Positions 8,112 through 17,754 are shown, counted from the first letter of the stretch. The stretch: DNA of 46,696 bases from Geminisphaera colitermitum TAV2 (GCF_000171235.2 NZ_ABEA03000015.1:1-46696); one strand, 5' to 3'. Program-made: numbers and translations. The notes: a model not told the origin generated them from the letters alone.

Positions 8112-9008
8112 TCATAAACTCCCCTTTCCCTGTTCGTTTCCCTCAACCACCACGGTTGCAGTCATACCTGCGTGGATACGCATGCCGTCGGGCATCCGGT
8201 CGATGCTCACCCGCACCGGGATTCGCTGGGCGAGGCGCACCCAGGAAAATGTCGGGTTGACGTTGGCCACAAGGTCGGTTCCCGGCGAGTTCTCGCGGTC
8301 GGCCACCGCCGGGGCGATGCTCTCCACGCGGCCGCGCAACTCCTGCGGGTGTCCCATCAGACGGATGCTCACCGGAGCGCCTTCGCGGATGTGCCGGATT
8401 TTGGTCTCCTCGAAGTATCCGGCAACGTAATACGAGTCGCTGTTTACCACCGCCAGCATCGACTTGCCCGCCGATGCATAGTCGCCGAGGTCGATTTGCA
8501 GATTGGCCACATGCCCGTTGACCGGCGAGCGCACCTGAGTGCGCTCCAGATTGAGCCGGGCCAGATCGAGGGCGACCAGCGCCTCCTTGAGCGCAGCCGC
8601 GGCGGAGGTGTCCCCGCTTTCGGCCTGCTCCAGCGCTTCCTGCGTTATCACCGACACGGAGACAAGCTGGCGGCGGCGCTCCAGTTCGCGGTGGCGCTGC
8701 TCCATGTCGGCGCGTCGCATCGCCACGGCTGCCTCGGCCTGACTGACCGCGAGTTGATAGCGCGCGGAGTCGATCACAAACAGCGTGTCGCCCTTGCGCA
8801 CCTGCTGGTTGTCGCGCACGCGCAACTCCGTGATTACGCCCGACACATCGGGGGCCACGGCAACGATCATCGCCCGCACCCGACCATCGCGCGTCCACGG
8901 ACTCTCCATGTAGTGACGCCAGAAGCGCCAGCCCAGAAACACTGCCAGCGCCACCACCAGCAGGGTGACGGAAACGCGCGCGCTCATCGTAAGGATTTTT
9001 TTCAACAT
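8112..9008 (-). CDS. HlyD-family membrane fusion protein (AaeA/EmrA-like efflux adaptor)
   Basis: The 298-residue periplasmic adaptor has a membrane anchor near residues 12-28. It then has a biotinyl-lipoyl half (VAPDVSGVITELRVRDNQQVRKGDTLFVID), an alpha-helical hairpin of about 80 residues, the second lipoyl half (RTQVRSPVNGHVANLQIDLGDY) and a beta-barrel segment. The order FUSC - DUF1656 - HlyD in one direction matches aaeB-aaeX-aaeA-type systems exporting aromatic carboxylic acids. The adaptor links the FUSC pump to an outer-membrane channel; the NodT-like lipoprotein at the window start is one possible partner, though distant. Its stop overlaps the start of tatD as ATGA. Confidence 0.92.
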   Translation of the reverse strand: MLKKILTMSARVSVTLLVVALAVFLGWRFWRHYMESPWTRDGRVRAMIVAVAPDVSGVITELRVRDNQQVRKGDTLFVIDSARYQLAVSQAEAAVAMRRADMEQRHRELERRRQLVSVSVITQEALEQAESGDTSAAAALKEALVALDLARLNLERTQVRSPVNGHVANLQIDLGDYASAGKSMLAVVNSDSYYVAGYFEETKIRHIREGAPVSIRLMGHPQELRGRVESIAPAVADRENSPGTDLVANVNPTFSWVRLAQRIPVRVSIDRMPDGMRIHAGMTATVVVEGNEQGKGSL

Positions 9009-9038
9009 GGTTTGAGTTGGGTTGGAAACAAAGGTTTG

Positions 9039-9239
9039 TCAGAACGTCAGCAAAACAAGGCCCGCCAGCAGCAGCACATAGAGGGCGGTGTTGAACAGCG
9101 GCGGATGCCACGCCAGCCGGTAAAAGCGCAGCCACTCCAGCCCCCTGCGCAGCGGCAGCCATAGCAGCGCCGCCGCCAGCATGTATCCTAATATCGGTGA
9201 CAGATAAACTCCATGCACGCTGATCTCTTTTATTATCAT
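9039..9239 (-). CDS. DUF1656 (AaeX-like) small inner-membrane protein
   Basis: This protein has 66 residues from ATG 9239, or 70 from ATG 9251. It begins MIIKEISVHGVYLSP, which matches the DUF1656 start pattern, and has two predicted transmembrane helices (SPILGYMLAAALLWLPL and NTALYVLLLAGLVLLTF). DUF1656 proteins occur between FUSC and HlyD genes in aromatic-acid efflux operons, exactly as here; their biochemical role is unknown. It sits between the two larger genes with about 23 and 30 bases either side. The downstream ATG is preferred because it matches the family N-terminus; neither start has a strong ribosome site. Confidence 0.85.
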   Translation of the reverse strand: MIIKEISVHGVYLSPILGYMLAAALLWLPLRRGLEWLRFYRLAWHPPLFNTALYVLLLAGLVLLTF

Positions 9240-9262
9240 GATATGACTCATCTTTTGCCGGT

Positions 9263-11380
9263 TCACTCTTCGGCTGCTTTCGCGGTGGTTTGGGGCAGGC
9301 GGAAAAACTGCGGATGCTCCTTCAGCGTCGCCTGCAGTCCGCACAATGCCGCCAGCGTGCGCAACGCCTCCGGATGAGAATCCCGCCCCGCGTCCAGCAC
9401 CGCGCCCAATGCCTTGTCGATCAACGGCAGCGGTGTGATCTCCAGCGGATTTTCCGGATGACGCGACAGGTTGCGAAAATGAGCGGCGGTTGCCTTGAGC
9501 GCCCGGCGCACGTGCGCCCCCACGTCCTTCGGCATGGATGCGCGCAGCCGCTGCAACGCTACGCAATTCAGTCCGATGCGCAGCGTCGCCAGCGCCCCCT
9601 GCAACGTTTCCCGGTCATCGGCGCGTGCTATGTCCAGTCGTGAACGCAAGCCCCCGATCCGGTCGAGCATCCTGCTCTCGAAACGCACGCGTGACTCCTC
9701 TTCCAGCGCAACCAACGCCACATCGCGCATCATGCCCGTCAGCAATCGTCGCACCGCCCACGCCGCCCCCGTGGGGCGCAGGAGGGCGAGCGCCAGCACG
9801 CCTGCCCCCAGACCCGTCAGCAACGCAAGGGTAGAGTTGAAGAACACATCGAAATGTGGGGCCAAATTATTCGCCATGCCCAGCAGCGCGAAAACGTGCA
9901 GGCACAGCGGGGTCGCATACCGTGCAAACCGTGGCTTCATCATAAAAACTCCGCCCGGAATAAAAAACACCGCGAGCGACGCCACCAGCAGGGGGAACCC
10001 GTCGATATTGGGAAAAATCACAAACAGATAAACCGTCGCAACCACGGCGGAGAGCACCGTCATTTTCAGAAAAATCCCGCCCGCCCGCACCGGATTATCC
10101 TGCACCGCCATGATGCACGACACCACCCCGCACAAACTCACCGCAGATGCCCCCTGATCCCACCCCGTCACAATCCAAAACGCACTCGTCGCCAGTATGC
10201 CCGTCACCGCAACGAATGCCGAAACCGCCGCGAGGATATGATCCCGGTAAGGTTCCGGCGTCTCGTCGTCCTCTTCAATGACAGTAGCGGCCATTTTGCT
10301 CTCCGTCCGCCCCGCTTCCAATGCCGCAACCAGCCCGGGCACCTCCGCCCAACCCACCAGCAAATCGCGCACGCGCAGCAACAAATTATACTCCGCCACG
10401 CGTCCATGGTCCTGGCGCATGTCCTCAAACCCTGGCGCCGCCGCCCTCAAATCGTCCACCAGACCTGCATTCGCCTCCTCCTGCCCTTCCGTCATCGCGC
10501 CAATGTGTGCCGCCGCCCTCTGGAGCAGAGGCATCAGGGCTTCCAGGGACTCCGGACGCTCCCGGCGGAGCAGCGACATCCGATCATGCACCGAGATCAG
10601 CAGCGCCGACAAGGACAGCAACCGGCGCTGTATTCGACGCACCACGACGTCCGCCCGCCGAATCTCAGTCGTGTCGCGCGCCGCATGCACACGCACTGAC
10701 TCCAGAGAAAGATTGTCCGCGATCAGATTTCTCAAATCGGCCAGCCCGCGCGCATCATCAAACCTCCCCTGCAATGTATCCATTATCCAAACACGTGTAT
10801 CCCTCGTGCATGTCCTCACCCGGTCAAGCAACACCTGCCCCGTGCGGCGGGGCAGCACCAGCCTGCTCATCAACGTCGCGCAGATGATGGCCAGTGTTAT
10901 TTCCAGACACCGCCCCACCGCCGCATCAAACGCCGTCGATGGGGCCAGCACTGCCTGAAAACCGACCAGCGCCGCCGTGTAACCCGCCAGCATTGCCCCA
11001 TAGGCCGCGGGCGCGTCGCGCAACCAAACCGAGGCATACAGGCATGCGCCGATCCACACGGCCATCGACACCACAAAAATCTCACGGGCATCGTAAAACA
11101 ATGCCACCAACACCACCGACATCGACGCCCCCACGATGGTCCCCGTCACGCGGGCCAGCGACTTGGACAGCACCATGCCGGAAAACGGTTGTGACACGAT
11201 GTACACTGTCATCAAGGCCCAGCCCGGCTGCGGCAGGTCGAGCCGGAACGCGATCCAGAGCGCGAGCATGGCCGCCGTGAATGTTTTGAGGGAAAACACC
11301 ACCGCGCTTTGCTCCAGCCGCCAGGCTGCGACGCCCGGCATTGCCAGCATACGGTTTACGATGGTTGCAACGGCCTGCAT
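9263..11380 (-). CDS. FUSC-family inner-membrane efflux transporter (AaeB-like)
   Basis: The 705-residue protein has the family's two-part layout. An N-terminal block of membrane helices (about residues 25-180, with LPQPGWALMTVYIVSQPFSG) is followed by a long soluble helical region with LSLESVRVHAARDTTEIRRAD. A second membrane block (about 385-540, with FWIVTGWDQGASAVSLCGVVSC) and a soluble C-terminus complete it. AaeB-type proteins export hydroxybenzoates and related weak aromatic acids with a HlyD adaptor. It is the first gene of the three-gene operon. An AT-rich leader upstream contains TTGACA at 11437-11442 on the minus strand, but no convincing -10 at the right distance. The substrate is not predictable. 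Confidence 0.92.
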   Translation of the reverse strand: MQAVATIVNRMLAMPGVAAWRLEQSAVVFSLKTFTAAMLALWIAFRLDLPQPGWALMTVYIVSQPFSGMVLSKSLARVTGTIVGASMSVVLVALFYDAREIFVVSMAVWIGACLYASVWLRDAPAAYGAMLAGYTAALVGFQAVLAPSTAFDAAVGRCLEITLAIICATLMSRLVLPRRTGQVLLDRVRTCTRDTRVWIMDTLQGRFDDARGLADLRNLIADNLSLESVRVHAARDTTEIRRADVVVRRIQRRLLSLSALLISVHDRMSLLRRERPESLEALMPLLQRAAAHIGAMTEGQEEANAGLVDDLRAAAPGFEDMRQDHGRVAEYNLLLRVRDLLVGWAEVPGLVAALEAGRTESKMAATVIEEDDETPEPYRDHILAAVSAFVAVTGILATSAFWIVTGWDQGASAVSLCGVVSCIMAVQDNPVRAGGIFLKMTVLSAVVATVYLFVIFPNIDGFPLLVASLAVFFIPGGVFMMKPRFARYATPLCLHVFALLGMANNLAPHFDVFFNSTLALLTGLGAGVLALALLRPTGAAWAVRRLLTGMMRDVALVALEEESRVRFESRMLDRIGGLRSRLDIARADDRETLQGALATLRIGLNCVALQRLRASMPKDVGAHVRRALKATAAHFRNLSRHPENPLEITPLPLIDKALGAVLDAGRDSHPEALRTLAALCGLQATLKEHPQFFRLPQTTAKAAEE

Positions 11381-11618
11381 GGAAAAAAGAGTCCGATATT
11401 CAAACGCCAGTCATTGGCCGCTCACAAGTCTGCAAAAAGTGTCAAAAGGATTTTATTTGTGATTATTTTCTATTTTAGTTATTGGCGTGTTTGATGTTAT
11501 GTAAGTTGAAAGATCGTTTTAGATCTGGCACAAAACCAGGCCGTAATCCGCCATGCCGCCCATGGAGTGCGGCGATTGATCGCCCACTCCACATGAAATT
11601 GCTCCAAGGTCTTACGTT
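11381..11618. other. Spacer between FUSC and purT with a hairpin
   Basis: No gene is seen in these 238 bases. The FUSC-proximal half is AT-rich and presumably holds its promoter. Near purT a strong hairpin lies at 11564-11590: GGAGTG and GGCGAT pair with ATCGCC and CACTCC around a TG loop. It lies beyond the purT stop and could end purT transcription, but no T-run follows it on the minus strand. Confidence 0.5.
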
Positions 11619-12809
11619 TTATCCCACCGTGATCTTTACCGCCGCGGCCACGGCGCGCGCACGGTCACGAGCTTCCTCGGGCGTGTCGCCGCTCGCCACG
11701 GCGACGCCCAGACGGCGGTGGTGGTGGCACTCCGGTTTGCCGAAAATGCGTATTTGACTTTCCGGTACAGCCAGCGCCTCCGCCACGCCGGACACGGTCG
11801 GCACGCCGTTGCCGTAGCCAAGAAGCGCCACGCTGTGCGCCGGACGCAGCAACTTGATCGGCGGCACCGGCAGGCCGAGGATCGCGCGGGCGTGCAGCGC
11901 AAATTCCGTCAGCGCCTGACTTCCGATTGTCACCAGTCCCGTGTCGTGCGGACGCGGGCTCACTTCGCTGAAAATCACCTCGTCGCCGCACACGAAGCAC
12001 TCCACGCCGAAAATTCCGTGGCCGCCGAGATTGCCGACCACCGTTTTGGCGATGCGTTGAGCCTCCGCCCACGCCGCGTCCGACATCGGGCACGGCTGCC
12101 AGCTCTCGCGGTAGTCGCCGTCGATCTGCACATGGCCGACGGGCAGGCAGCATTGGATGCCGTTGACCGCCGACACCGTGAGCACGGTGATTTCGTAGTC
12201 GAATTTTACAAAACCCTCCACGATGCAACGCCCCGCGCCAGCGCGCGCGCCTTCCTGCGCATATTTCCACGCCGTCGGCATGTCCGCCGCCGTCTTGACG
12301 ACGCTCTGGCCGTGTCCGCTCGACGACATCAGCGGTTTCAACACGCAGGGGAAACCGAGTTCCCTGCCCGCTGCCAGCGCTTCGGTTTCGGTGCCGACAA
12401 AACGGTAGGGCGAAGTTGGCAATTTCAGTTCCTCGGCAACGAGTCGCCGGATGCCTTCGCGGTTCATCGTCAGGCGTGCGGCACGTGCGGTCGGGATGAC
12501 GCGTTGCCCGGCGGCTTCGAGTTCGACGAGCACGTCGGTGGCAATGGCTTCGATTTCGGGAACGATGAGGTCGGGTTTTTCCTCCGCCACCACGCGGCGC
12601 AGCGCGGCTCCGTCGGTCATGGAAAACACATGGTGGCGGTGCGCGACTTGCATGGCGGGCGCGCCGGCGTAGCGGTCGCACGCGATTACTTCGCAGCCGA
12701 GGCGTTGGAGTTCGATAACGACTTCTTTGCCCAGTTCGCCCGAACCGAGCAGCAGGACGCGCGTGGCGCGTGGTGAGGACGGAGGAGCGAAGGTGCCGGG
12801 AGTAAACAT
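11619..12809 (-). CDS. purT: Formate-dependent phosphoribosylglycinamide formyltransferase 2
   Basis: PurT makes formyl-GAR from GAR, formate and ATP in purine synthesis. The 396-residue ATP-grasp protein shows the N-terminal [31 protein letters not shown] and APAMQVAHR. It also has the ATP-grasp [64 protein letters not shown] and the C-terminal [15 protein letters not shown]. The frame is open 78 codons further upstream, but ATG 12809 precedes the start of homology by only a short Pro/Ser stretch and is chosen for that reason. It is divergent from the oxidoreductase at 13027. Confidence 0.96.
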   Translation of the reverse strand: MFTPGTFAPPSSPRATRVLLLGSGELGKEVVIELQRLGCEVIACDRYAGAPAMQVAHRHHVFSMTDGAALRRVVAEEKPDLIVPEIEAIATDVLVELEAAGQRVIPTARAARLTMNREGIRRLVAEELKLPTSPYRFVGTETEALAAGRELGFPCVLKPLMSSSGHGQSVVKTAADMPTAWKYAQEGARAGAGRCIVEGFVKFDYEITVLTVSAVNGIQCCLPVGHVQIDGDYRESWQPCPMSDAAWAEAQRIAKTVVGNLGGHGIFGVECFVCGDEVIFSEVSPRPHDTGLVTIGSQALTEFALHARAILGLPVPPIKLLRPAHSVALLGYGNGVPTVSGVAEALAVPESQIRIFGKPECHHHRRLGVAVASGDTPEEARDRARAVAAAVKITVG

Positions 12810-13026
12810 GTCCGCCGAGAAAGCAGGATTTGTGCGCGCAGGCAACGCCGCAGGCTGTGGGCTGAAAATGGCCAATCGCGCGCGATTACCGATCACCGGT
12901 TGCCATATCCGGCAACGCCCGCAACCGAAGCCCGTAACTGAGGATCGACAGGTTTGGGCGTGTTTGGTTCTTTTCGGGAGATTCTTTGCCAGCTTCCCAA
13001 AGCAAAACCCTGACCTGCACAATTCC
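12810..13026. promoter_or_regulatory. Divergent control region with two palindromes
   Basis: This spacer separates purT and the Gfo/Idh gene, which diverge. It contains a perfect 14-base palindrome AATCGCGCGCGATT (12874-12887). Eleven bases on is a hairpin GTTGCC-ATATCC-GGCAAC (12899-12916). Either could be an operator; no regulator gene lies next to it. The purT frame runs through most of the region as an open extension, but without homology. Confidence 0.4.
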
Positions 13027-14214
13027 ATGAAACTCCCACGCAAACTACGTTATGGCATGATCGGTGGCGGACGCGGCGCATTTATCGGCGCGGTCCATCG
13101 CATGGCGGCGGCGCTCGATGGCCACATCGAACTCGTTGCCGGTTGCTTTTCCGCCGACCCAACAAAATCCCGCGAATCGGGCGCGGATCTGCATCTCGAT
13201 CCAACGCGCGTTTACGCGGATTTCACGGAGATGGCGCGGCAGGAAGCGGCGCGACCAGCAGGCGAGCGACTGGATTTTGTCAGCATCGTCACGCGCAACA
13301 ACACGCACTTCGCCATCGCCTCAGCCTTCTTGAAGGCGGGGTTCAACGTCATTTGCGAAAAGCCCGTCACCTTCAATCTCGCCGAGGCGCGCAAACTCCG
13401 CGAACTCGTTCGCCGCTCCGGAAAAATTTTTGCTCTCACGCATAATTACACCGGTTATCCGATGGTAAAAGAAGCCCGCGCCAAGGTGCTTGCGGGCGAC
13501 CTCGGACGCATCCTCAAAATCGTGGTCGAGTATCCGCAAGGTTACGCCATCGGGAATGTTGATGTGCCTCAGACCGACGCGAAAAAGGCGAAAATCTCAG
13601 GCTGGCGCGCCAATCCCGCCGTGGCAGGCGCATCCAATTGTATCGGAGATATCGGTACGCACGCGGCCAACCTCGCGCACTACATCACGGGACTCGACAT
13701 CGACGCGGTGTGCGCCGACCTCACCGCATTCGCGTCTGGCGGCACGCTCGACGACGACGGCAATTGCCTGCTGCGCTTCAAAGGCGGGGCGCGAGGGATT
13801 TTGTACGCGTCGCAGATTTCCAACGGAGACGAAAATAACCTCAACATTCGCGTTTACGGAACCAAGGCCTCGCTCGAATGGCATCAAGAAGACCCCAACG
13901 AACTCGTCGTCAAAACGACGGATCGCCCCGTGCAAATCTTGCGTCGCGGCAACAGTTACCTGAGCGCCGCAGCGCAGGCCGCCACGCGTCTGCCGTTTGG
14001 ACACCCGGAGGCGTTCATCGAGGCTTTTGCCAACGTGTATCGCTCCGCAGCCGCAGCCATCGCCGACGAAGTTTTTGCACACAAACGCAAAACATCTGCC
14101 GCCAGCTACGATTTCCCGACGATTGACGATGGTGTGCGCGGCATGGCGTTCATCGAGACTGCCGTCAAAAGTTCCCGCGCCAGCGCCAAGTGGACGAAAT
14201 TCCCCAAAGTGTAA
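13027..14214 (+). CDS. Gfo/Idh/MocA-family oxidoreductase
   Basis: The 395-residue protein has an N-terminal Rossmann domain starting [21 protein letters not shown], the family signature [14 protein letters not shown], and a C-terminal alpha/beta domain with [16 protein letters not shown] carrying the likely active-site Asp and His. The family uses NAD(P) to oxidise or reduce sugars, inositols or their derivatives. The closest visible style is the large Verrucomicrobia/Planctomycetes group with [21 protein letters not shown]-like segments. The substrate cannot be told. It stands alone between purT (divergent) and the helicase gene; ATG 13027 gives the expected N-terminus. Confidence 0.92.
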   Translation: MKLPRKLRYGMIGGGRGAFIGAVHRMAAALDGHIELVAGCFSADPTKSRESGADLHLDPTRVYADFTEMARQEAARPAGERLDFVSIVTRNNTHFAIASAFLKAGFNVICEKPVTFNLAEARKLRELVRRSGKIFALTHNYTGYPMVKEARAKVLAGDLGRILKIVVEYPQGYAIGNVDVPQTDAKKAKISGWRANPAVAGASNCIGDIGTHAANLAHYITGLDIDAVCADLTAFASGGTLDDDGNCLLRFKGGARGILYASQISNGDENNLNIRVYGTKASLEWHQEDPNELVVKTTDRPVQILRRGNSYLSAAAQAATRLPFGHPEAFIEAFANVYRSAAAAIADEVFAHKRKTSAASYDFPTIDDGVRGMAFIETAVKSSRASAKWTKFPKV

Positions 14215-14358
14215 TTCCCGTCCTCCGTCTCCCCCCCCCCCCCCTCCCCGCCGTCCGCCGTCCGCCGTCCCACTACTCACTACCCGCTACTCGCTACTCC
14301 CGCCTGCCTGCCTGATTTTTCTCCTCTTCATTTTCTGCGCAATCGTCCACGGTGGCGC
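14215..14358. repeat. Low-complexity C-rich spacer with a C14 tract and short tandem repeats
   Basis: A C14 tract (14231-14244) is followed by tandem CCGTCCG units, then ACTACTC/CGCTACT-like units and CTGCCTG repeats, leading to the helicase ATG at 14359. No recognisable ribosome site or promoter box stands out. The tract is one of only two in the window with C rather than G on the plus strand. It lies about 115 bases ahead of a start codon, where a length change could alter promoter spacing rather than frame. Confidence 0.8.
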
Positions 14359-16197
14359 ATGGAAACACGCAAATTTGCCGAACTCGGGTTGTCGCCGGAA
14401 CTCTTGAAAGCCGTCGATAAAATGGGTTTTGAAGAAGCCTCGCCCATTCAAGCCGCCGTCATCCCGCTGCTGCTCGCCGGAAGCGACGTAGTCGGCCAAT
14501 CCTCCACCGGTTCGGGCAAAACCGCGGCCTTCGCCCTCCCCGCCATCGAACGCGTGGACACCAAACTCAAGGCCGTGCAAGTCCTCATCCTTTGCCCCAC
14601 GCGCGAACTCGCCGTGCAAGTCGCCGAGGAAGTCAACAAACTCGCCAGCTTCAAACGCGGTGTCATGGAAGTGCCCATCTACGGCGGCCAATCCTACGAA
14701 CGCCAATTCCGCGCCCTCGCCGCCGGAGCGCAAGTCGTCATCGGCACCCCCGGACGCGTCATGGACCACATGGAACGCGGCACCCTCAAGCTCGACAAAC
14801 TCAGCATGGTCATCCTCGACGAATGCGACCGCATGCTCGACATGGGCTTTCGCGACGACATCGAGCACATCCTCAAATCCGTGCCCGAACAGCGCCAGTC
14901 GCTCTTCTTCTCCGCTACCATGCCGCGCGAAATTCGCGACATGATCAGCCGCTTCATCCCCAACCCCGCCTGGGTCAAAATCGAAACCCAGATGCAAAGC
15001 GCGCCGCAGGTGGACCAAGTTTATTTTGAAGTTGATCGCCGCTCCAAACTCGAAGTCCTCACGCGCCTCATCGACCTCAACGATTTTCGCTACGGCATCA
15101 TTTTCTGTTCGACCAAAATCATGGTCGATGAACTCGACGAAAACCTCCACGCCCGCGGCTACGCGTGCGACCGCCTGCACGGCGACATCACGCAAGCGCA
15201 ACGCACGCGCACCATGGAAAAATTCAAACGTCGCGGTTTCGAATTTCTCATCGCCACCGACGTTGCCGCGCGCGGGCTCGACGTCGACGACCTCGAAGTC
15301 GTTTTCAATTTCGACCTCCCCAACGACGCCGAGGACTACACTCACCGCATTGGCCGCACCGGCCGCGCCGGACGCAAGGGCAAGGCATTCACTTTCGTTT
15401 CCGGACGCGAACTCTGGAAACTCCAAAGCATGGTGCGCTTTGCGCGACTCGACATCCGCCGCGAACGCGTTCCCTCGCTCGACCAAGTGGAAGAGGCGCG
15501 CGAAAACGTATTCTTCGAAAAACTACGCGCCACGCTCGACGCCAAAAAATTCCGTCCGCAAGACCGCTTCATCGACCGCCTTCTTGAACAAGGTTATCCC
15601 AGCACCGACATCATTGCCGCGCTGCTGCACTTGATGCAGGGGGGGGGGGGGGGGGATAAACCCGCTCCATCGACTGTTCCTGCTAAATCTTCCGCCCGTT
15701 TCGCGCCTCCTCCCGCACCTCCCGCCTCTCCCGCCTCTCCTGCCTTTCCCGAGCCTTCGGCCCCCGCCGCCTCTGCCCGACCCGCACGTTCCGCATCGCG
15801 TTCAAAACCACCCCGCGAAGCCGACATCCCAGACTACACGCAGGGCGAACTCCCCGCAGGTGACGATTTTGCTGACGATGCCCGCGCCGACGCCGGCTCC
15901 TCGCGTCCCAAAAAAGCGAAATTCGAACGCGCCGCCCGCACGGGCCGCGAACCCGGATTCACGCCGGTGTTCTTCAATGTTGGACGCAAACAACTCATCA
16001 CCCCCGCCGATCTCGTGGGCAAAGTCGCTGGCGTTACCCGCCTGCCTGCCGCCGTGGTCGGTGCGATCGACATCCACCAACGCCACACGCTGGCCGATAT
16101 CGCAGACGAGCACGTGGATCTTGTCGTGAAAAAACTCACCGGCATCCGCATCAAAGGCGAATCCCTCCAACCCATGCGTGCGAGCGATGCTTCGTGA
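14359..16197 (+). CDS. DEAD-box RNA helicase with DbpA-type RNA-binding domain
   Basis: This 612-residue ATP-dependent RNA helicase belongs to the DeaD/CsdA group. The core has the Q-motif FAELGLSPELLKAVDKMGFEEASPIQ, Walker A SSTGSGKT, PTRELA, GTPGR, motif II as DECD rather than DEAD, SAT, and C-terminal VFNFDLPNDAEDYTHRIGRTGRAGRKG. After about residue 425 come GGGGG from a G17 tract, a Pro/Ala-rich low-complexity linker and a basic region. The DbpA RNA-binding domain at about 535-607 includes GFTPVFFNVGRKQLITP and GRK-type contacts. Such enzymes act in ribosome assembly and mRNA turnover, notably in the cold. A frame slip at the tract would release the helicase core without its RNA-binding domain. 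Confidence 0.94.
   Translation: METRKFAELGLSPELLKAVDKMGFEEASPIQAAVIPLLLAGSDVVGQSSTGSGKTAAFALPAIERVDTKLKAVQVLILCPTRELAVQVAEEVNKLASFKRGVMEVPIYGGQSYERQFRALAAGAQVVIGTPGRVMDHMERGTLKLDKLSMVILDECDRMLDMGFRDDIEHILKSVPEQRQSLFFSATMPREIRDMISRFIPNPAWVKIETQMQSAPQVDQVYFEVDRRSKLEVLTRLIDLNDFRYGIIFCSTKIMVDELDENLHARGYACDRLHGDITQAQRTRTMEKFKRRGFEFLIATDVAARGLDVDDLEVVFNFDLPNDAEDYTHRIGRTGRAGRKGKAFTFVSGRELWKLQSMVRFARLDIRRERVPSLDQVEEARENVFFEKLRATLDAKKFRPQDRFIDRLLEQGYPSTDIIAALLHLMQGGGGGDKPAPSTVPAKSSARFAPPPAPPASPASPAFPEPSAPAASARPARSASRSKPPREADIPDYTQGELPAGDDFADDARADAGSSRPKKAKFERAARTGREPGFTPVFFNVGRKQLITPADLVGKVAGVTRLPAAVVGAIDIHQRHTLADIADEHVDLVVKKLTGIRIKGESLQPMRASDAS
15639..15655 (+). repeat. G17 tract at the helicase core/linker junction
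   Basis: Seventeen G encode Gly-Gly-Gly-Gly-Gly directly after LLHLMQ. The helicase gene is in frame at this length. The tract marks the end of the catalytic core and the start of the linker to the RNA-binding domain. Confidence 0.95.
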
Positions 16198-16292
16198 AAA
16201 ATTAAGCAATAATTGCCGATAATTGCCAACAATCGCAGACATCAACGTTGACCCGCTTCGCCAGTAGCGGTTTGTTTCTCCTTTTCTCCCCT

Positions 16293-17684
16293 ATGCAAGA
16301 GATCCCCGTTCAATCCCTCGATCCACGACTTCAGAAACAAGTCGAGAATGCCCAGATCGCTCTCCAGCGCGGCAATTTCGACTACGTTGTCGAGCTTTGC
16401 TCGCAGGTCCTCAAAAACGCGCCCGGCTGCCTGCCCGTCCGCCGACTCCAGCGCATCGCGTTGATGAGAGGTCTCGAAACGAAGAACAAAGCCGTCGTCA
16501 AAGCCCTTGGCTCCATGACCCAGGTGGGCTTCCTGTTCGCCAGTAAGAAAGATCCTGTCAAGGTGTTGGAAAACGCGGAGCGGATGCTCATTGCCGACCC
16601 GACCAATACCGGTGCCCTGAAACAGATGGCCGATGCCGCCACGGCGATCGGCCTCCATGAGACGGCCGCCTTTGCCTGGGAATGCATCCGCGACCTCCAG
16701 CCCAAAAACCACAAAACCCTTGTCACGCTGGCGGAGATGTTCCTCGCCGCCAAAAAACCAATCGAAGCCCTCAAGGTGGCCGACGAACTCCTCCGCCACA
16801 AACCGCAGGACGGCGAAGCCCTCGCCCTGATGCGCCGCGCCTCCGTCGCGCAGACGATGGACAAGGGCAAATGGGAAAACAAAACCTCGTTCCGCGAAAA
16901 ACTCCGCGACGAAAAACAAGCCGTCTCGCTCGAACAGGCGTCCAAGGTCATCACCTCCAGCGAAATGACGGAACGCCTCGTCGAAGAGGCCAAGGCGCGT
17001 CACGCCGCCGAGCCGGAAAACCTCAACCACCTTCGCGCCATCATCGACGGTTATCGCCGCCTCGGCGATTCCGCCTCCGCGCTCGAATGGGTGCGCAAGA
17101 CCGTGCAGATTCCCGCCGCCGCCGCGGACGCCTCGTTTGAGAAACTCGCCACCGAGCTTGAGATTGAGCTGTTGGAAAAAACCGTGCGCGAAGCCGAGCA
17201 AGTCGTTGAAGCCACTCCCGATGACGAGGCTGCGAAGTCCGCGCTTGAGACGGCGAAGACCACTCTCTCGCAATTCCGCCTCAAAGAAGCGCAAGACTAC
17301 TGCGAACACTATCCCAACGACTACGCCGCGCGCTTCAACCTCGCCAATCTTTACTACGAGGCAGGCGACTACGAAGACGCCATCGCCAACTACCAGCAGG
17401 CGCAGAAAAATCCCAAGGTGCGCATTCATGCCCTGGCCGGCATGGGCAAATCCTTGAAAGCCCGCCGCATGTTCGATCTGGCCATTGCGCAGTTCCAGAT
17501 TGCGAAGGGCGAATTGAGCATCATGGACGACCTCAAGAAGGACGTCATTTATCAACTTGCCGAGTGTTACGAATCGATGGGCCGCACGGACGACGCCATC
17601 ACCGAGTTCAAGCTGATATACAGCGAAGACATCGGCTTCCGCGACGTAGCCGACAAGATCAACGCCTACTATTCCAACCGCTGA
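16293..17684 (+). CDS. Tetratricopeptide-repeat protein of unknown function
   Basis: The 463-residue soluble, helix-rich protein is not assigned to a pathway. TPR-like units are clearest near the N-terminus (QIALQRGNFDYVVELCSQVLK, residues about 19-40) and the C-terminus (YAARFNLANLYYEAGDYEDAIANYQQA, and DVIYQLAECYESMGRTDDAITEFKLIY). The middle has a charged helical stretch with KEEK/ELEIELLEKTV-like coiled-coil character. No signal peptide or membrane helix is seen, so it is probably cytoplasmic. ATG 16293 is preferred over the earlier in-frame ATG 16248 because the repeat pattern begins just after it. It lies between the helicase and the M48 protease genes, all in one direction; TPR proteins usually act as protein-binding scaffolds. 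Confidence 0.8.
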   Translation: MQEIPVQSLDPRLQKQVENAQIALQRGNFDYVVELCSQVLKNAPGCLPVRRLQRIALMRGLETKNKAVVKALGSMTQVGFLFASKKDPVKVLENAERMLIADPTNTGALKQMADAATAIGLHETAAFAWECIRDLQPKNHKTLVTLAEMFLAAKKPIEALKVADELLRHKPQDGEALALMRRASVAQTMDKGKWENKTSFREKLRDEKQAVSLEQASKVITSSEMTERLVEEAKARHAAEPENLNHLRAIIDGYRRLGDSASALEWVRKTVQIPAAAADASFEKLATELEIELLEKTVREAEQVVEATPDDEAAKSALETAKTTLSQFRLKEAQDYCEHYPNDYAARFNLANLYYEAGDYEDAIANYQQAQKNPKVRIHALAGMGKSLKARRMFDLAIAQFQIAKGELSIMDDLKKDVIYQLAECYESMGRTDDAITEFKLIYSEDIGFRDVADKINAYYSNR

Positions 17685-17754
17685 GCGGTCGCTCCTTCCC
17701 GGTTTTGTTTCCCGGCTTGCGCGCAACAGGCCGCCTGGCAATTTTGCCCGGTTT

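Larger units (their letters stand above)
7281..8115 (-). pseudogene. tatD: TatD-family metal-dependent hydrolase, frameshifted at a poly-C tract
   Basis: The N-terminal part (from ATG 8115) reads MIIDTHTHLETFHR and VHYSVGLHPCSVAENW, the metal-binding start of TatD/YcfH hydrolases. The rest (VALGECGLDRF, PLIVHSRGAF, HCFTEG, MIETDAPYLTPMPHRG) is in another frame, so the reading breaks at the C15 tract of the coding strand. The region is 835 bases, one more than 278 codons; 14 or 17 C would restore a 277-residue enzyme. Just before the tract is a 23-base copy of the palindromic repeat also found at 18593, encoding GAGGTPAPL in a surface loop. ATG 8115 overlaps the upstream stop as ATGA. It may be a phase-off allele, a real pseudogene or a base-call error. 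TatD proteins are 3'-5' DNases or proofreading-type hydrolases. Confidence 0.88.

Noticed and set aside
12810-13026. Purine riboswitch ahead of purT
   Set aside because: The spacer has palindromes but no recognisable purine-riboswitch core or downstream terminator pair.
14287-15486. Long minus-strand ORF opposite the helicase
   Set aside because: It is a mirror frame of helicase codons, rich in Ala, Glu, Phe and Val, with no family features.
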